From: Gammaproteobacteria bacterium
GTDB lineage: Bacteria > Pseudomonadota > Gammaproteobacteria > Steroidobacterales > GCA-2729495
Assembly: GCA_023383705.1 (NCBI GenBank)
Contig: JAHDYM010000004.1
Coordinates: 1 to 64,000, forward strand
DNA length: 64,000 bases
Direction: 5' to 3'
The notes under the pieces were generated by a model. That model saw only the letters and a program-made list of their open reading frames with translations, did not search any database and had not been told where the DNA came from. How positions within the stretch are numbered: the stretch's first letter is position 1; every line of letters begins with the position of its first letter. A program made the position numbers and the translations under genes. Below, one piece after another: positions 1 through 7,693 of this stretch.

Positions 1-54
1 GGACATCGCCCTTTCACGGCGGTAACCGGGGTTCGAATCCCCGTGGGGACGCCA
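1..54 (+). tRNA. tRNA-Glu (UUC), 3' portion, cut by window edge
   Basis: This is the 3' part of a glutamate tRNA. The anticodon stem TCGCC/GGCGG (6-10 with 18-22) encloses the loop CTTTCAC with anticodon TTC at 13-15. The T arm is CGGGG-TTCGAAT-CCCCG (27-43). The acceptor 3' strand is at 44-50, the discriminator is G51, and an encoded CCA occupies 52-54. The D arm and 5' acceptor strand lie outside the window. Confidence 0.93.
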
Positions 55-71
55 TTCCTGATTCTGGTACG

Positions 72-87
72 GGCCGCTTCGGCGGCC
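72..87 (+). terminator. UUCG hairpin downstream of tRNA-Glu (possible terminator or processing stem)
   Basis: GGCCGC (72-77), loop TTCG, GCGGCC (82-87) forms a perfect 6-bp GC stem capped by the very stable UUCG tetraloop, 17 nt after the tRNA 3' end. No proper T tract follows, so it may be a 3'-end processing or stabilising structure rather than a classical Rho-independent terminator. Confidence 0.35.
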
Positions 88-172
88 GCCAGTTCTCACG
101 GCCTTCCGCTGCTGTGACGGATTCATCGATTGCATGCTAACTATTTGAGTCAGCAAGCATTATGATCGCTGT

Positions 173-2260
173 GTGACCGCGGCATTATTCAATACGACAC
201 TCTGGGCCAGCCTGGTTGCCCTGTCCCATGCGCTGGTCGGCGCCTATGTGCTGCTCAGTGGTGGCGGGGTATTGCTGCGCCGGCAGATTCTCGGGGTGGC
301 CTTTGGCGGTGTGGCCTGGGGGTTGTTGTTCGTCCGTTCCGGGCAGGCGGCAGCCATCCCGCATTTCGCGCTGCTTGCCTGGGGCATGCAGATTCTCCTC
401 CTGTACTGCTGGTACCAGTTCCTGCATCGCCTGCTGCGCGGACCGTATCAGCGCTCCATGCCGGCGCTGGTCCGGTGGCTGCTGCGGCTGTTCTGGACCG
501 TGGTCATCACTGCCCTGGCGGTGGTGGCGTGGTTTTCCCCGGCCGTTACGGCGCCCTGGATGGACACGGTTCTCAGCCTCAGCGCCGCGGCAGTTGCCCT
601 GTTGTGCCTGGCACTTGCCGCGCAATTCGTCAGTGATGCGCCGGTTGAAAACCGGACGGCGACGCGGGCACTGGCATCCGCTGCCGCGCTGGTATCGGCC
701 TCGCAGGCGGTCCTCGCGATCGTTGCGGCCGCCGGCGCGGGCGTTCCGCGCTGGCTGAGCGGCGCAGGGGCTCTTTGCCTGGCGGCGGCCGCGCTGTTGA
801 TGCTGTTTGCGCTCCGCCAGCGGCCCCAGTGGTCCCTCGACATTTTCGTTTCCCCGGAGGCACGCAGCTATGCGCCGCGTTTCCTCGCGACCGGATCGAT
901 CTTGCTCGTCACGCTGTTCCTGCTGCCGGTATTCCGCTCGCTCGAGCCACTGGTCGCCCGGCAGTCGGCGCTGGCGCTGGTCCTCGGCATGGGCACGCCT
1001 CTCGTCATATTGCTGTTCTCCGAGCGGCTGAATGCGCGCCTGAAGGTGTTTGTCAGCAAGCATTTCGTGCCATTCCGCTACGACTATCGCGAGGAGTGGC
1101 TGCGCCTGATCGACACGCTGGTCTCGAAGGACAGCGAATTGCCGCTCCCGGAACGGGTGATCAAGGCCCTGGCCGAGATCGTGGGCAGCCCGGCAGGCAT
1201 ACTCTGGACGCATGCCGACGAGACGCGGCAACTGACGGCACTGGCTGGCTGGAACGTGCCGGGGCTGCCGGAATCGCGCATCGCGAGTGACGATCCGCTG
1301 GTCCTGTTCATGCTCGAGCGCCAGTGGATCATCGATACGGCCGAGCTGTCCCGCCGTCCCGAGCTGTATGCGGGCCTGAAACGGCCGGTGTGGCTGGACG
1401 CTTTCCCCGACGGCCTGTTGATTGTCCCGCTGATCAGCAACGCGACGCTCAGCGGCCTGATCATGCTGCACCAGCCGGGTTCCAGTTTCAGGCTGAGTTT
1501 CGAGGAGATCGACCTGCTGCGGACCTCCGGGCGGCAGGTCGCCGCATTCCTTGCGCAGTACGAGGCTGACCAGAAGCTGGCCGAGAGCCGCCAGTTCGAG
1601 GCCTTCAACCGGCTGACGGCTTTCGTCATGCACGACCTCAAGAACCTGATCGCCCAGCAATCGCTGATGTTGCGTAATGCGGCGAAACACAAGGGCAACC
1701 CCGCGTTCATCGAGGATGCCATGGCCACCATCGGCAACTCGGTGGTGCGCATGAACAAGCTGCTGCAGCAATTGCAGAGTGGCGAGGCGACAGGCATGCG
1801 CCAGCGGGTCCGGGCTGCCGCCGTCGTCGCCGATGCCGTGGAGCGCTGCCAGGGCAGGGAGCCGGTTCCGCAGTTCGGGGCTGCCGCCACCGACCTGCAG
1901 GTCTGGATAGACCGCGAGCGGTTCACGGCTGTGCTGGTACACCTGATACGCAATGCCCAGGAGGCAACCGGGCGCGACGGTACAGTCCGAATCGGGGTGG
2001 CAGCGGCCGGAGCCGGCGTGGAGATCACGATCGAGGACACCGGCTGCGGCATGGATCCGGAGTTCATCCGCAACCGCCTGTTTCGTCCTTTCGATACGAC
2101 CAAGGGCAGCAAGGGCATGGGCATCGGCGTCTACCAGGCACGGTCGCTCATCATGGATGCGGGCGGTTCGCTGCGGGTTGAATCCGAGCCGGGGGTCGGC
2201 AGCCGTTTTGCGATCTGGCTGCCGCTCCATGATGCCGCTGCCGTGACGCCGGCAACATGA
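173..2260 (+). CDS. prsK: PrsK, sensor histidine kinase of the XrtA/PEP-CTERM system
   Basis: A membrane histidine kinase of 695 aa that pairs with PrsR to control exopolysaccharide and PEP-CTERM protein genes in exosortase-A bacteria. The first ~300 residues form a series of hydrophobic membrane segments, followed by a GAF-like domain (about 325-465). The phospho-acceptor is His487 in VMHDLKN. The ATPase domain shows the N box HLIRNAQEAT (~590), DTGCGMD (~622) and GSKGMGIG (~645). The start is GTG with no recognisable Shine-Dalgarno; a TATGAT hexamer at 161-166 would put transcription start almost on the start codon. The response regulator gene follows after 99 bp. No exosortase or PEP-CTERM gene lies in the window. 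The family call is strong from the overall layout and partner gene. Confidence 0.88.
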   Translation: MTAALFNTTLWASLVALSHALVGAYVLLSGGGVLLRRQILGVAFGGVAWGLLFVRSGQAAAIPHFALLAWGMQILLLYCWYQFLHRLLRGPYQRSMPALVRWLLRLFWTVVITALAVVAWFSPAVTAPWMDTVLSLSAAAVALLCLALAAQFVSDAPVENRTATRALASAAALVSASQAVLAIVAAAGAGVPRWLSGAGALCLAAAALLMLFALRQRPQWSLDIFVSPEARSYAPRFLATGSILLVTLFLLPVFRSLEPLVARQSALALVLGMGTPLVILLFSERLNARLKVFVSKHFVPFRYDYREEWLRLIDTLVSKDSELPLPERVIKALAEIVGSPAGILWTHADETRQLTALAGWNVPGLPESRIASDDPLVLFMLERQWIIDTAELSRRPELYAGLKRPVWLDAFPDGLLIVPLISNATLSGLIMLHQPGSSFRLSFEEIDLLRTSGRQVAAFLAQYEADQKLAESRQFEAFNRLTAFVMHDLKNLIAQQSLMLRNAAKHKGNPAFIEDAMATIGNSVVRMNKLLQQLQSGEATGMRQRVRAAAVVADAVERCQGREPVPQFGAAATDLQVWIDRERFTAVLVHLIRNAQEATGRDGTVRIGVAAAGAGVEITIEDTGCGMDPEFIRNRLFRPFDTTKGSKGMGIGVYQARSLIMDAGGSLRVESEPGVGSRFAIWLPLHDAAAVTPAT

Positions 2261-2315
2261 CGGGTCTGGCCGGTAGGCTATGATTGCTGCGGTCAGCATG
2301 GCATTCAACCCGGAT

Positions 2316-2333
2316 CCGCGACAGCTGTCGCGG
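2316..2333. promoter_or_regulatory. 18-bp perfect palindrome upstream of prsR
   Basis: CCGCGACAGCTGTCGCGG is a perfect palindrome in the prsK-prsR gap, ending 26 bp before the TTG start of prsR. It could be an operator for a dimeric regulator or a strong RNA hairpin; nothing in the sequence decides between them. Confidence 0.4.
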
Positions 2334-2359
2334 GTCGTCAGTTTTCGGCGGAGAGACAT

Positions 2360-3730
2360 TTGACAGAGCAGCGCAGAAAGCTTCTTGTGGTCGAGGACGA
2401 CCCTGGCCTGCAAAGCCAGCTCAAGTGGTGCTTCACCGATTACGAGGTTCTGGTCGCCGAAGACCGGGCCGGTGCGCTTGCCCAGTTGCGTCGCCACGAG
2501 CCGCCGGTCGTCCTGCAGGACCTGGGCCTGCCGCCGGATGCGGAAGGCGTCAGCGAGGGCATTGCCACGCTGGAGGAGATCCTGGCGCTGGCACCGTCCA
2601 CGAAGGTGATCGTCGTGACCGGTCATGGCGACCAGCAGAACGCCGTGCGTTCGGTGGCCATCGGTGCCTACGATTTCTACCAGAAGCCGGTCGATACGGA
2701 CACGCTGCAGCTGATCGTCGATCGCGCCTACCACATCCACGAGCTCGAACGGCAGAACCAGCAGCTGCTGCAGAAGCGGGGCATGTCACCGCTCGATGGT
2801 GTCGTCGCCGCCAGCGGACCGATGCTGCAGGTCTGCCGCATCGTCGAGAAGGTTGCACCGACCAACGCCACCACGCTGTTGCTGGGTGAAAGCGGCACCG
2901 GCAAGGAAGTGCTGGCGCGCGCCCTGCATTCGCTGAGTCCGCGGGTTGGCAAGGGCTTCGTGGCCATCAACTGCGCGGCCATTCCGGAGAACCTGCTCGA
3001 GAGCGAGCTGTTTGGCTACGAGCGGGGCGCATTCACCGGCGCCGTGCGCCAGACGCCAGGCAAGGTCGAGCATGCCGATGGCGGCACGCTTTTCCTCGAC
3101 GAGATCGGCGACATGCCGTTGGCGCTGCAGGCGAAGCTGCTGCGCTTCCTGCAGGAGCGCGTCGTGGAGCGTGTCGGTGGCCGCGAGGAGATCCCGGTGG
3201 ACGTGCGCGTGGTCTGCGCCACCAACCAGAACCTCGAGGCTGCGATCCGCGAGAACCGCTTTCGCGAGGACCTGTATTACCGGATCAGCGAAATCACCAT
3301 CCGCATTCCGCCGCTGCGCGAGCGAGATGGCGGTTGCCGCCTGCTGCTGGCGCGGACGCTGCTGGAGCGCTTCGCGCTGCAGTACCACCGCCAGTTCCGC
3401 GGCTTCAGTCCGGATGCGCAGAATGCGGTGGAAAACTACTCATGGCCCGGCAACGTCCGGGAGATGGAGAACAAGATCAAGGGGGCGGTGATCATGGCGG
3501 AGGGGCGTCAGATCACCGCAGCCGACCTGGGCCTCGCGGCTGATGGCGAACAGACGCCCGGCCTGAACCTGCGCGAGGTGCGCAGGGATGCCGAGACCCG
3601 TGCGATCAACAGCGCGCTGGCTTATGCGGCGGGCAATATCTCCAAGGCCGCCCAGTTGCTCGGCATCACGCGGCCGACCCTCTACGACCTGCTCGACAAG
3701 TACGCGATCCAGTACGACAAGGACCGCTGA
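2360..3730 (+). CDS. prsR: PrsR, sigma-54 response regulator of the PEP-CTERM/exosortase system
   Basis: An NtrC-type activator of 456 aa. The receiver domain (1-~125) has the acidic DD pair in VVEDDPG and phospho-acceptor Asp54 in LQDLGLPP. The AAA+ domain has Walker A GESGTGK (~174-181), the sigma-54-contacting GAFTGA loop (~223) and [10 protein letters not shown] Fis-type helix-turn-helix ([20 protein letters not shown]) ends the protein. It is expected to be phosphorylated by PrsK and to drive sigma-54 promoters of EPS and PEP-CTERM genes elsewhere in the genome. The start is TTG. It converges with galE, leaving 14 bp between the stop codons. Confidence 0.9.
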   Translation: MTEQRRKLLVVEDDPGLQSQLKWCFTDYEVLVAEDRAGALAQLRRHEPPVVLQDLGLPPDAEGVSEGIATLEEILALAPSTKVIVVTGHGDQQNAVRSVAIGAYDFYQKPVDTDTLQLIVDRAYHIHELERQNQQLLQKRGMSPLDGVVAASGPMLQVCRIVEKVAPTNATTLLLGESGTGKEVLARALHSLSPRVGKGFVAINCAAIPENLLESELFGYERGAFTGAVRQTPGKVEHADGGTLFLDEIGDMPLALQAKLLRFLQERVVERVGGREEIPVDVRVVCATNQNLEAAIRENRFREDLYYRISEITIRIPPLRERDGGCRLLLARTLLERFALQYHRQFRGFSPDAQNAVENYSWPGNVREMENKIKGAVIMAEGRQITAADLGLAADGEQTPGLNLREVRRDAETRAINSALAYAAGNISKAAQLLGITRPTLYDLLDKYAIQYDKDR

Positions 3731-3744
3731 GCCGCCTGCCGGGA

Positions 3745-4755
3745 TCACTCTGCCGGCTGTCTGAGCAACCTCTGTTCCCAGCGCAGCGCGGTACTGACGA
3801 TCACGTCAAGGTCGTCGAAGCGCGGTTTCCAGCCGAGTGCGGAGCGGATGCGGTCGGCAGCCGCCACCAGTGTGGGCGGATCACCGGCACGCCGCGGTTC
3901 TTCCTTCTTGACCAGCGTGACCCCGCTGTTGCGTTCGACGGCCGCGAGCACCTCGCGCACGCTGTAGCCGTGCCCGTAGCCGCAGTTCAGGGTCGCTGAT
4001 TTCCCGCCATCACGGAGATAGGTGAGCGCGTCGATGTGGGCAGTGGCCAGGTCCTCGACGTGGATGTAATCGCGTATGCCCGTACCGTCCGGCGTGGGGT
4101 AGTCGGTCCCGTAGATGGACACATGCGGCCGCTTGCCGACCGCCGCCTCACAGGCCACCTTGGTCAGCAGGGTTGCCTTGCGCGTCGACTGACCGATGCG
4201 GCCACCCGGATCGGCGCCCGCGACATTGAAATAGCGCAGTGAAACGTGGCGCATCGCATGGGCGAGATCGACATCCCTGAGCATCCATTCGCTCATCAGC
4301 TTGGAGCTGCCGTAGGGGTTGATCGGTGCGGTCGGCGTATCCTCGGAGGCAATGCCGGTATCCGGGATGCCGTATACCGCTGCCGTGGAGGAAAAGATGA
4401 AATTCCTCACGCCCGCACGAACCGCGCACTCGAGCAGGTTGCGGGTGGCGCAGGTGTTGTTGCCGTAGTATTTCAGCGGATCGCTCACCGACTCCGGGAC
4501 GATCGTATGTGCGGCAAAATGCAGGATGGTGGCGACCCGGTGACTTGTCAGCAGTCCGGTTACCAGTTCCCGGTCGCCGGTGTTGCCGGTGACCAGCAAG
4601 CCGTCCGGTACCGCCGAGCGGAAGCCGGTGGACAGGTCGTCCAGGACCACGACTCTCTCGCCGGCTTCGCACAATTGCCGGACGACATGGCTGCCGATAT
4701 ATCCGGCGCCGCCGCTGACGAGGACGGTGTCTCTGGCGCTGCTGGAACTGCTCAT
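3745..4755 (-). CDS. galE: UDP-glucose 4-epimerase
   Basis: An NAD-dependent short-chain dehydrogenase-type epimerase interconverting UDP-glucose and UDP-galactose for envelope and exopolysaccharide sugars. Visible are the Rossmann motif VSGGAGYIGSH near the N-terminus, the catalytic Ser in FSSTAAVYG and the YxxxK pair in NPYGSSK. At 336 aa it matches the usual ~338 aa. I chose the ATG at 4755 because GGAA lies about 10 nt upstream. The in-frame ATG at 4779 has no Shine-Dalgarno and sits directly behind a TATAAT hexamer that more likely belongs to the promoter. Its position beside prsKR is compatible with a role in EPS sugar supply, which is inference. Confidence 0.92.
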   Translation of the reverse strand: MSSSSSARDTVLVSGGAGYIGSHVVRQLCEAGERVVVLDDLSTGFRSAVPDGLLVTGNTGDRELVTGLLTSHRVATILHFAAHTIVPESVSDPLKYYGNNTCATRNLLECAVRAGVRNFIFSSTAAVYGIPDTGIASEDTPTAPINPYGSSKLMSEWMLRDVDLAHAMRHVSLRYFNVAGADPGGRIGQSTRKATLLTKVACEAAVGKRPHVSIYGTDYPTPDGTGIRDYIHVEDLATAHIDALTYLRDGGKSATLNCGYGHGYSVREVLAAVERNSGVTLVKKEEPRRAGDPPTLVAAADRIRSALGWKPRFDDLDVIVSTALRWEQRLLRQPAE

Positions 4756-4788
4756 GACAGAATTCCGTGATGAAGGCATCAGCAGATA

Positions 4789-4794
4789 ATTATA
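4789..4794 (-). promoter_or_regulatory. candidate -10 element for galE
   Basis: On the minus strand this reads TATAAT, 33 nt upstream of the chosen galE start codon and within the 51-bp divergent gap to dusA. No good -35 hexamer is visible at 16-18 bp, so this is a -10-only prediction. The AT-rich stretch may also serve dusA on the other strand. Confidence 0.35.
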
Positions 4795-4806
4795 TAGCCG
4801 GGCCCC

Positions 4807-5805
4807 ATGCCCGACGTTGATCCCTGGCGCATTTCAGTGGCGCCGATGATGGACTGCACGGACCGGCATTGCCGGTATTTCCTGCGGCTCATCAGTCCTC
4901 ACGTTCGCCTGTATACGGAGATGGTGACGGCTGCGGCAATCGTGCGCGGCGATCCCGACCGCCTGCTGCGTTTTTCGCCGGCGGAGCATCCGCTTGCCCT
5001 GCAGCTTGGAGGCAGTGATCCGGAGTTGCTTGCGGCGGCCGTCAGCAAGGCGGCGGTCCATGGCTATGACGAGATCAATCTCAACGTGGGTTGCCCGAGT
5101 CCGCGGGTATCCGAGGGCTCCTTCGGTGCCTGCCTGATGGCCGAACCCGGGCTGGTGGCCCGCTGTGTCGGCGCCATGCGTGCGGCGACACCGCTGCCGG
5201 TCACGGTAAAGACCCGGATCGGCATCGATGACCACGACGACTACGGTTTCCTCAAGGCATTCGTTGCCACTGTTGCCGCGGCCGGGTGCGGAACCTTTGT
5301 CGTCCACGCGCGCAAGGCCCTGCTCAGCGGGCTGTCGCCGAAGGAAAACCGCGAGATCCCGCCACTGCTGTACCCGACGGTCTACCGGCTCAAGGCCGAC
5401 TTCCCGGAGTTGCGCATCCTCCTGAATGGCGGCGTGGACACGCTGACTGCCATACAGGCCCATCTGGCTGCCGGGGTGGACGGCGTGATGATCGGCCGCA
5501 AGGCCTATGCAGATCCCTACTGGCTTGGCGAAGCCGAAGCCGCGTTCCTTGCCCCTGCGGGTACCTGGCAGCGGCCGAAGCGGTCGGCAATCGTCAGGGC
5601 GATGGCTGACTATGCGGCACGGGAAATGCCCCTGGGCGTCCGCCTGCACCACATCACCCGACACATGCTGGGCCTGTATCATGGCCAGCCCGGTGCGCGG
5701 GCATGGCGGCGCTTTCTCAGTACACGAGGTTGTGCGGCAGATGCCGGGCCGGGATTGTTGCTTGAGTCCTTGCAGATGGTGGCCGGCGACGAGGCCGGTT
5801 TCTGA
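4807..5805 (+). CDS. dusA: tRNA-dihydrouridine(20/20a) synthase DusA
   Basis: An FMN-dependent enzyme reducing uridine to dihydrouridine at tRNA positions 20/20a. DusA-specific blocks are clear: VAPMMDCTDRHCRYF at the N-terminus, the catalytic Cys96 in NVGCPSPRV, FGACLM, VTVKTRIGID, the FMN/substrate segment VVHARKALLSGLSPKENR, and LNGGV followed by the FMN phosphate-binding MIGRKAY. The length of 332 aa is typical. The start ATG has little leader sequence. A methyltransferase gene follows after 20 bp on the same strand. Confidence 0.95.
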   Translation: MPDVDPWRISVAPMMDCTDRHCRYFLRLISPHVRLYTEMVTAAAIVRGDPDRLLRFSPAEHPLALQLGGSDPELLAAAVSKAAVHGYDEINLNVGCPSPRVSEGSFGACLMAEPGLVARCVGAMRAATPLPVTVKTRIGIDDHDDYGFLKAFVATVAAAGCGTFVVHARKALLSGLSPKENREIPPLLYPTVYRLKADFPELRILLNGGVDTLTAIQAHLAAGVDGVMIGRKAYADPYWLGEAEAAFLAPAGTWQRPKRSAIVRAMADYAAREMPLGVRLHHITRHMLGLYHGQPGARAWRRFLSTRGCAADAGPGLLLESLQMVAGDEAGF

Positions 5806-5825
5806 CATACAGGAGTTGAACACGG

Positions 5826-6644
5826 ATGGCGGAGCGCAGGAATACGGGCGGACAGACGCTGGCCCAGCGGGCAGATCTGCATGAGTACTATGAAAAGGCC
5901 GTGCAGTGTGCCGAGTCCGAGTGTGATTTCGTGGTGGACACCTTCAGGCAGGTGCGTGGCCGGTCGCCACACAGCCTGCGCGAGGATTTCTGCGGTACCG
6001 CGAGCGTGGCCTGCCAGTGGGTGAGCCTCGGCCGGTCGATGCGTGCGACCGGTGTTGATCTCGATGCCTCGGTGCTGGACTGGGGGCGAAAGCATAACCT
6101 CGCGCGCCTGAAGCCCGGTGAGCGGTCACGCATCGAACTGCTCCAGGCCGATGTCACGAAAGTCCGCGCCACGGGTTTCGATGCGGTTGCAGCTTTCAAC
6201 TTCAGCTACTGGATATTCAAGACCCGCAAACAGATGCTGCAGTACTTTCGTCGGGTCCGCCGCTCACTGGTGAAGGACGGGATATTTTTCCTGGATGCCT
6301 ACGGCGGGTACGATGCCTATCGCGAGTTGCGCGAGACAACCGCCCATCGCGGCTTCACCTATGTCTGGCACCAGGAAAAATACTTTCCGGTCACTTCGGA
6401 AGTGCTGTGCCATATCGGTTTCCGCTTCCCGGACGGCTCGCGGATAGACAAGGCCTTCACCTATGACTGGCGCCTGTGGTCCTTGCCGGAACTGACGGAA
6501 CTGCTGGCAGAAGCCGGCTTCTCCAGGACCACGGTCTGGTGGGAGGGCACCGCGAAGGACGGCCGTGGCAACGGCGAGTTCAGCCCGGAGGCGAAGGGCG
6601 AGGCCGATGCCGGCTGGGTGGCCTACCTGGTTGCGGAGTGCTGA
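5826..6644 (+). CDS. class I SAM-dependent methyltransferase of unknown substrate
   Basis: A 272-aa Rossmann-fold methyltransferase. Motif I is LREDFCGTASVACQW (~50-65), with the acidic residue of motif II in GVDLDASVLDWGR. A Tyr/Phe-rich stretch AFNFSYWIF follows, then FFLDAYGG. No transmembrane or signal segment is seen. AGGAG lies upstream of the ATG. The tight spacing behind dusA suggests co-transcription and perhaps an RNA-related substrate, but nothing identifies the substrate. I recognise the fold and not a named family. Confidence 0.75.
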   Translation: MAERRNTGGQTLAQRADLHEYYEKAVQCAESECDFVVDTFRQVRGRSPHSLREDFCGTASVACQWVSLGRSMRATGVDLDASVLDWGRKHNLARLKPGERSRIELLQADVTKVRATGFDAVAAFNFSYWIFKTRKQMLQYFRRVRRSLVKDGIFFLDAYGGYDAYRELRETTAHRGFTYVWHQEKYFPVTSEVLCHIGFRFPDGSRIDKAFTYDWRLWSLPELTELLAEAGFSRTTVWWEGTAKDGRGNGEFSPEAKGEADAGWVAYLVAEC

Positions 6645-6737
6645 AGCGTGCGAGCCCCCGTCCGGACACTGTCCAGGGAGGGCGGCTCGTGGCTATACTC
6701 AAGGCCACCGTTTGACATATTGCGTCCCGGGTGACAT

Positions 6738-7649
6738 GTGATCGCGACTGCCGAAAACAAGCTGTCGATACTGTTTGCAGACGTGGTCGGCAGCACGCAG
6801 CTCTACGAGAACCTGGGTGACGAGCGCGCCCGCGAAACGGTCCAGCAGTGCCTGCGGATCATGAAGCAGGCCACCGAGGGCTTCGGCGGTACGGTCATCA
6901 AGACCATGGGCGACGAAGTGATGTCGACCTTCCCGTCGGCTGACGATGCCCTGAACGCGGCGAACCAGATGCAGCAGCGCATCACCAACAGCATGCGCGT
7001 CGATGCGCAGGGCACGCACGTTGCCATCCGGATCGGCTGTCACTACGGACCGGTCCTGCTCGAGGAGCGGGACATCTCCGGCGTTGCCGTGCATACGGCC
7101 AACAGCATGACCTCGCAGGCCAAGGCTGGCCAGATCCTGATCACCAGCGCGGTGGTCGGGCAGCTGAGCCCGCAGTGGAAGGCCCTGGTCCGCCAGATCG
7201 ATGTCGCCACTCCCAAGGGACAGTCGGACGAGGTCGCGGTCTTTGAAGTGCTGTGGCAGCCGGAAGAGGCCACCAACATGCTGCCGTCGATCGATCCGGC
7301 CCAGCGTGCGCCCGCCGGGCATGCGCGCCTGTACCTGCGTTTTCGTGGCCAGGAAGTCATCGTGGGCGAGGGCGGCAAGGTTACCGTCACCATGGGCCGT
7401 GCCGATGAGAACGATGTGGTCATCAAGGGCAACCTGATATCGCGCATCCATGCGCGCGTCGATGCGGCCCGCAACCGCTTCGTGCTCGTCGATGAAAGCA
7501 CCAACGGCACATTCGTCCAGCAGGACGGCAAGGAAGAGATCTACCTGCGCCGCGACAGTGCGGTGCTGGCGGGTAGCGGCGTGATCAGCATGGGGCGCGT
7601 TGCCGCCCGCGGTACGCCGCTGGCCATCGAATACAGCGTGGAAAGCTGA
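6738..7649 (+). CDS. class III nucleotidyl cyclase domain fused to an FHA domain (probably catalytically degenerate)
   Basis: A soluble protein of 303 aa. Residues ~10-180 form a class III cyclase homology domain with metal-binding aspartates in FADVVGST (~13-20) and KTMGDE (55-60). Where active enzymes have the transition-state Asn and Arg (pattern NxxxR), this protein has VHTANSM, with His119 and Ser123 instead, so cyclase activity is doubtful. Residues ~195-303 are an FHA phosphothreonine-binding domain (MGRADENDVVI, ISRIHAR, DESTNGTF). The combination suggests a signalling adaptor reading Ser/Thr phosphorylation. The GTG start is in frame; an overlapping ATG at 6736 is out of frame. No Ser/Thr kinase gene is nearby. 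Confidence 0.82.
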   Translation: MIATAENKLSILFADVVGSTQLYENLGDERARETVQQCLRIMKQATEGFGGTVIKTMGDEVMSTFPSADDALNAANQMQQRITNSMRVDAQGTHVAIRIGCHYGPVLLEERDISGVAVHTANSMTSQAKAGQILITSAVVGQLSPQWKALVRQIDVATPKGQSDEVAVFEVLWQPEEATNMLPSIDPAQRAPAGHARLYLRFRGQEVIVGEGGKVTVTMGRADENDVVIKGNLISRIHARVDAARNRFVLVDESTNGTFVQQDGKEEIYLRRDSAVLAGSGVISMGRVAARGTPLAIEYSVES

Positions 7650-7652
7650 GAG

Positions 7653-7679
7653 TGCAGGCGGGCGCTTGGCCCGCCTGCA
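7653..7679. terminator. hairpin between convergent cyclase-FHA gene and pckG
   Basis: TGCAGGCGGGC (7653-7663), loop GCTTG, GCCCGCCTGCA (7669-7679) forms a perfect 11-bp stem in the 44-bp convergent gap. The tail GGATCTTGTACT is only weakly T-rich, so it may act as a bidirectional or partly Rho-assisted terminator. Confidence 0.6.
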
Positions 7680-7693
7680 GGATCTTGTACTCC

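Noticed and set aside
2261-2359. Sigma-54 (-24/-12) promoter for prsR
   Set aside because: GG and GC pairs are present near 2266-2290, but no spacing of 10 bp between them fits the consensus.
185-2740. Long open frame of ~850 codons on the minus strand across prsK/prsR
   Set aside because: Antisense to two well-recognised genes, with low-complexity Arg/Gln/Gly-rich sequence typical of GC-rich shadow frames.
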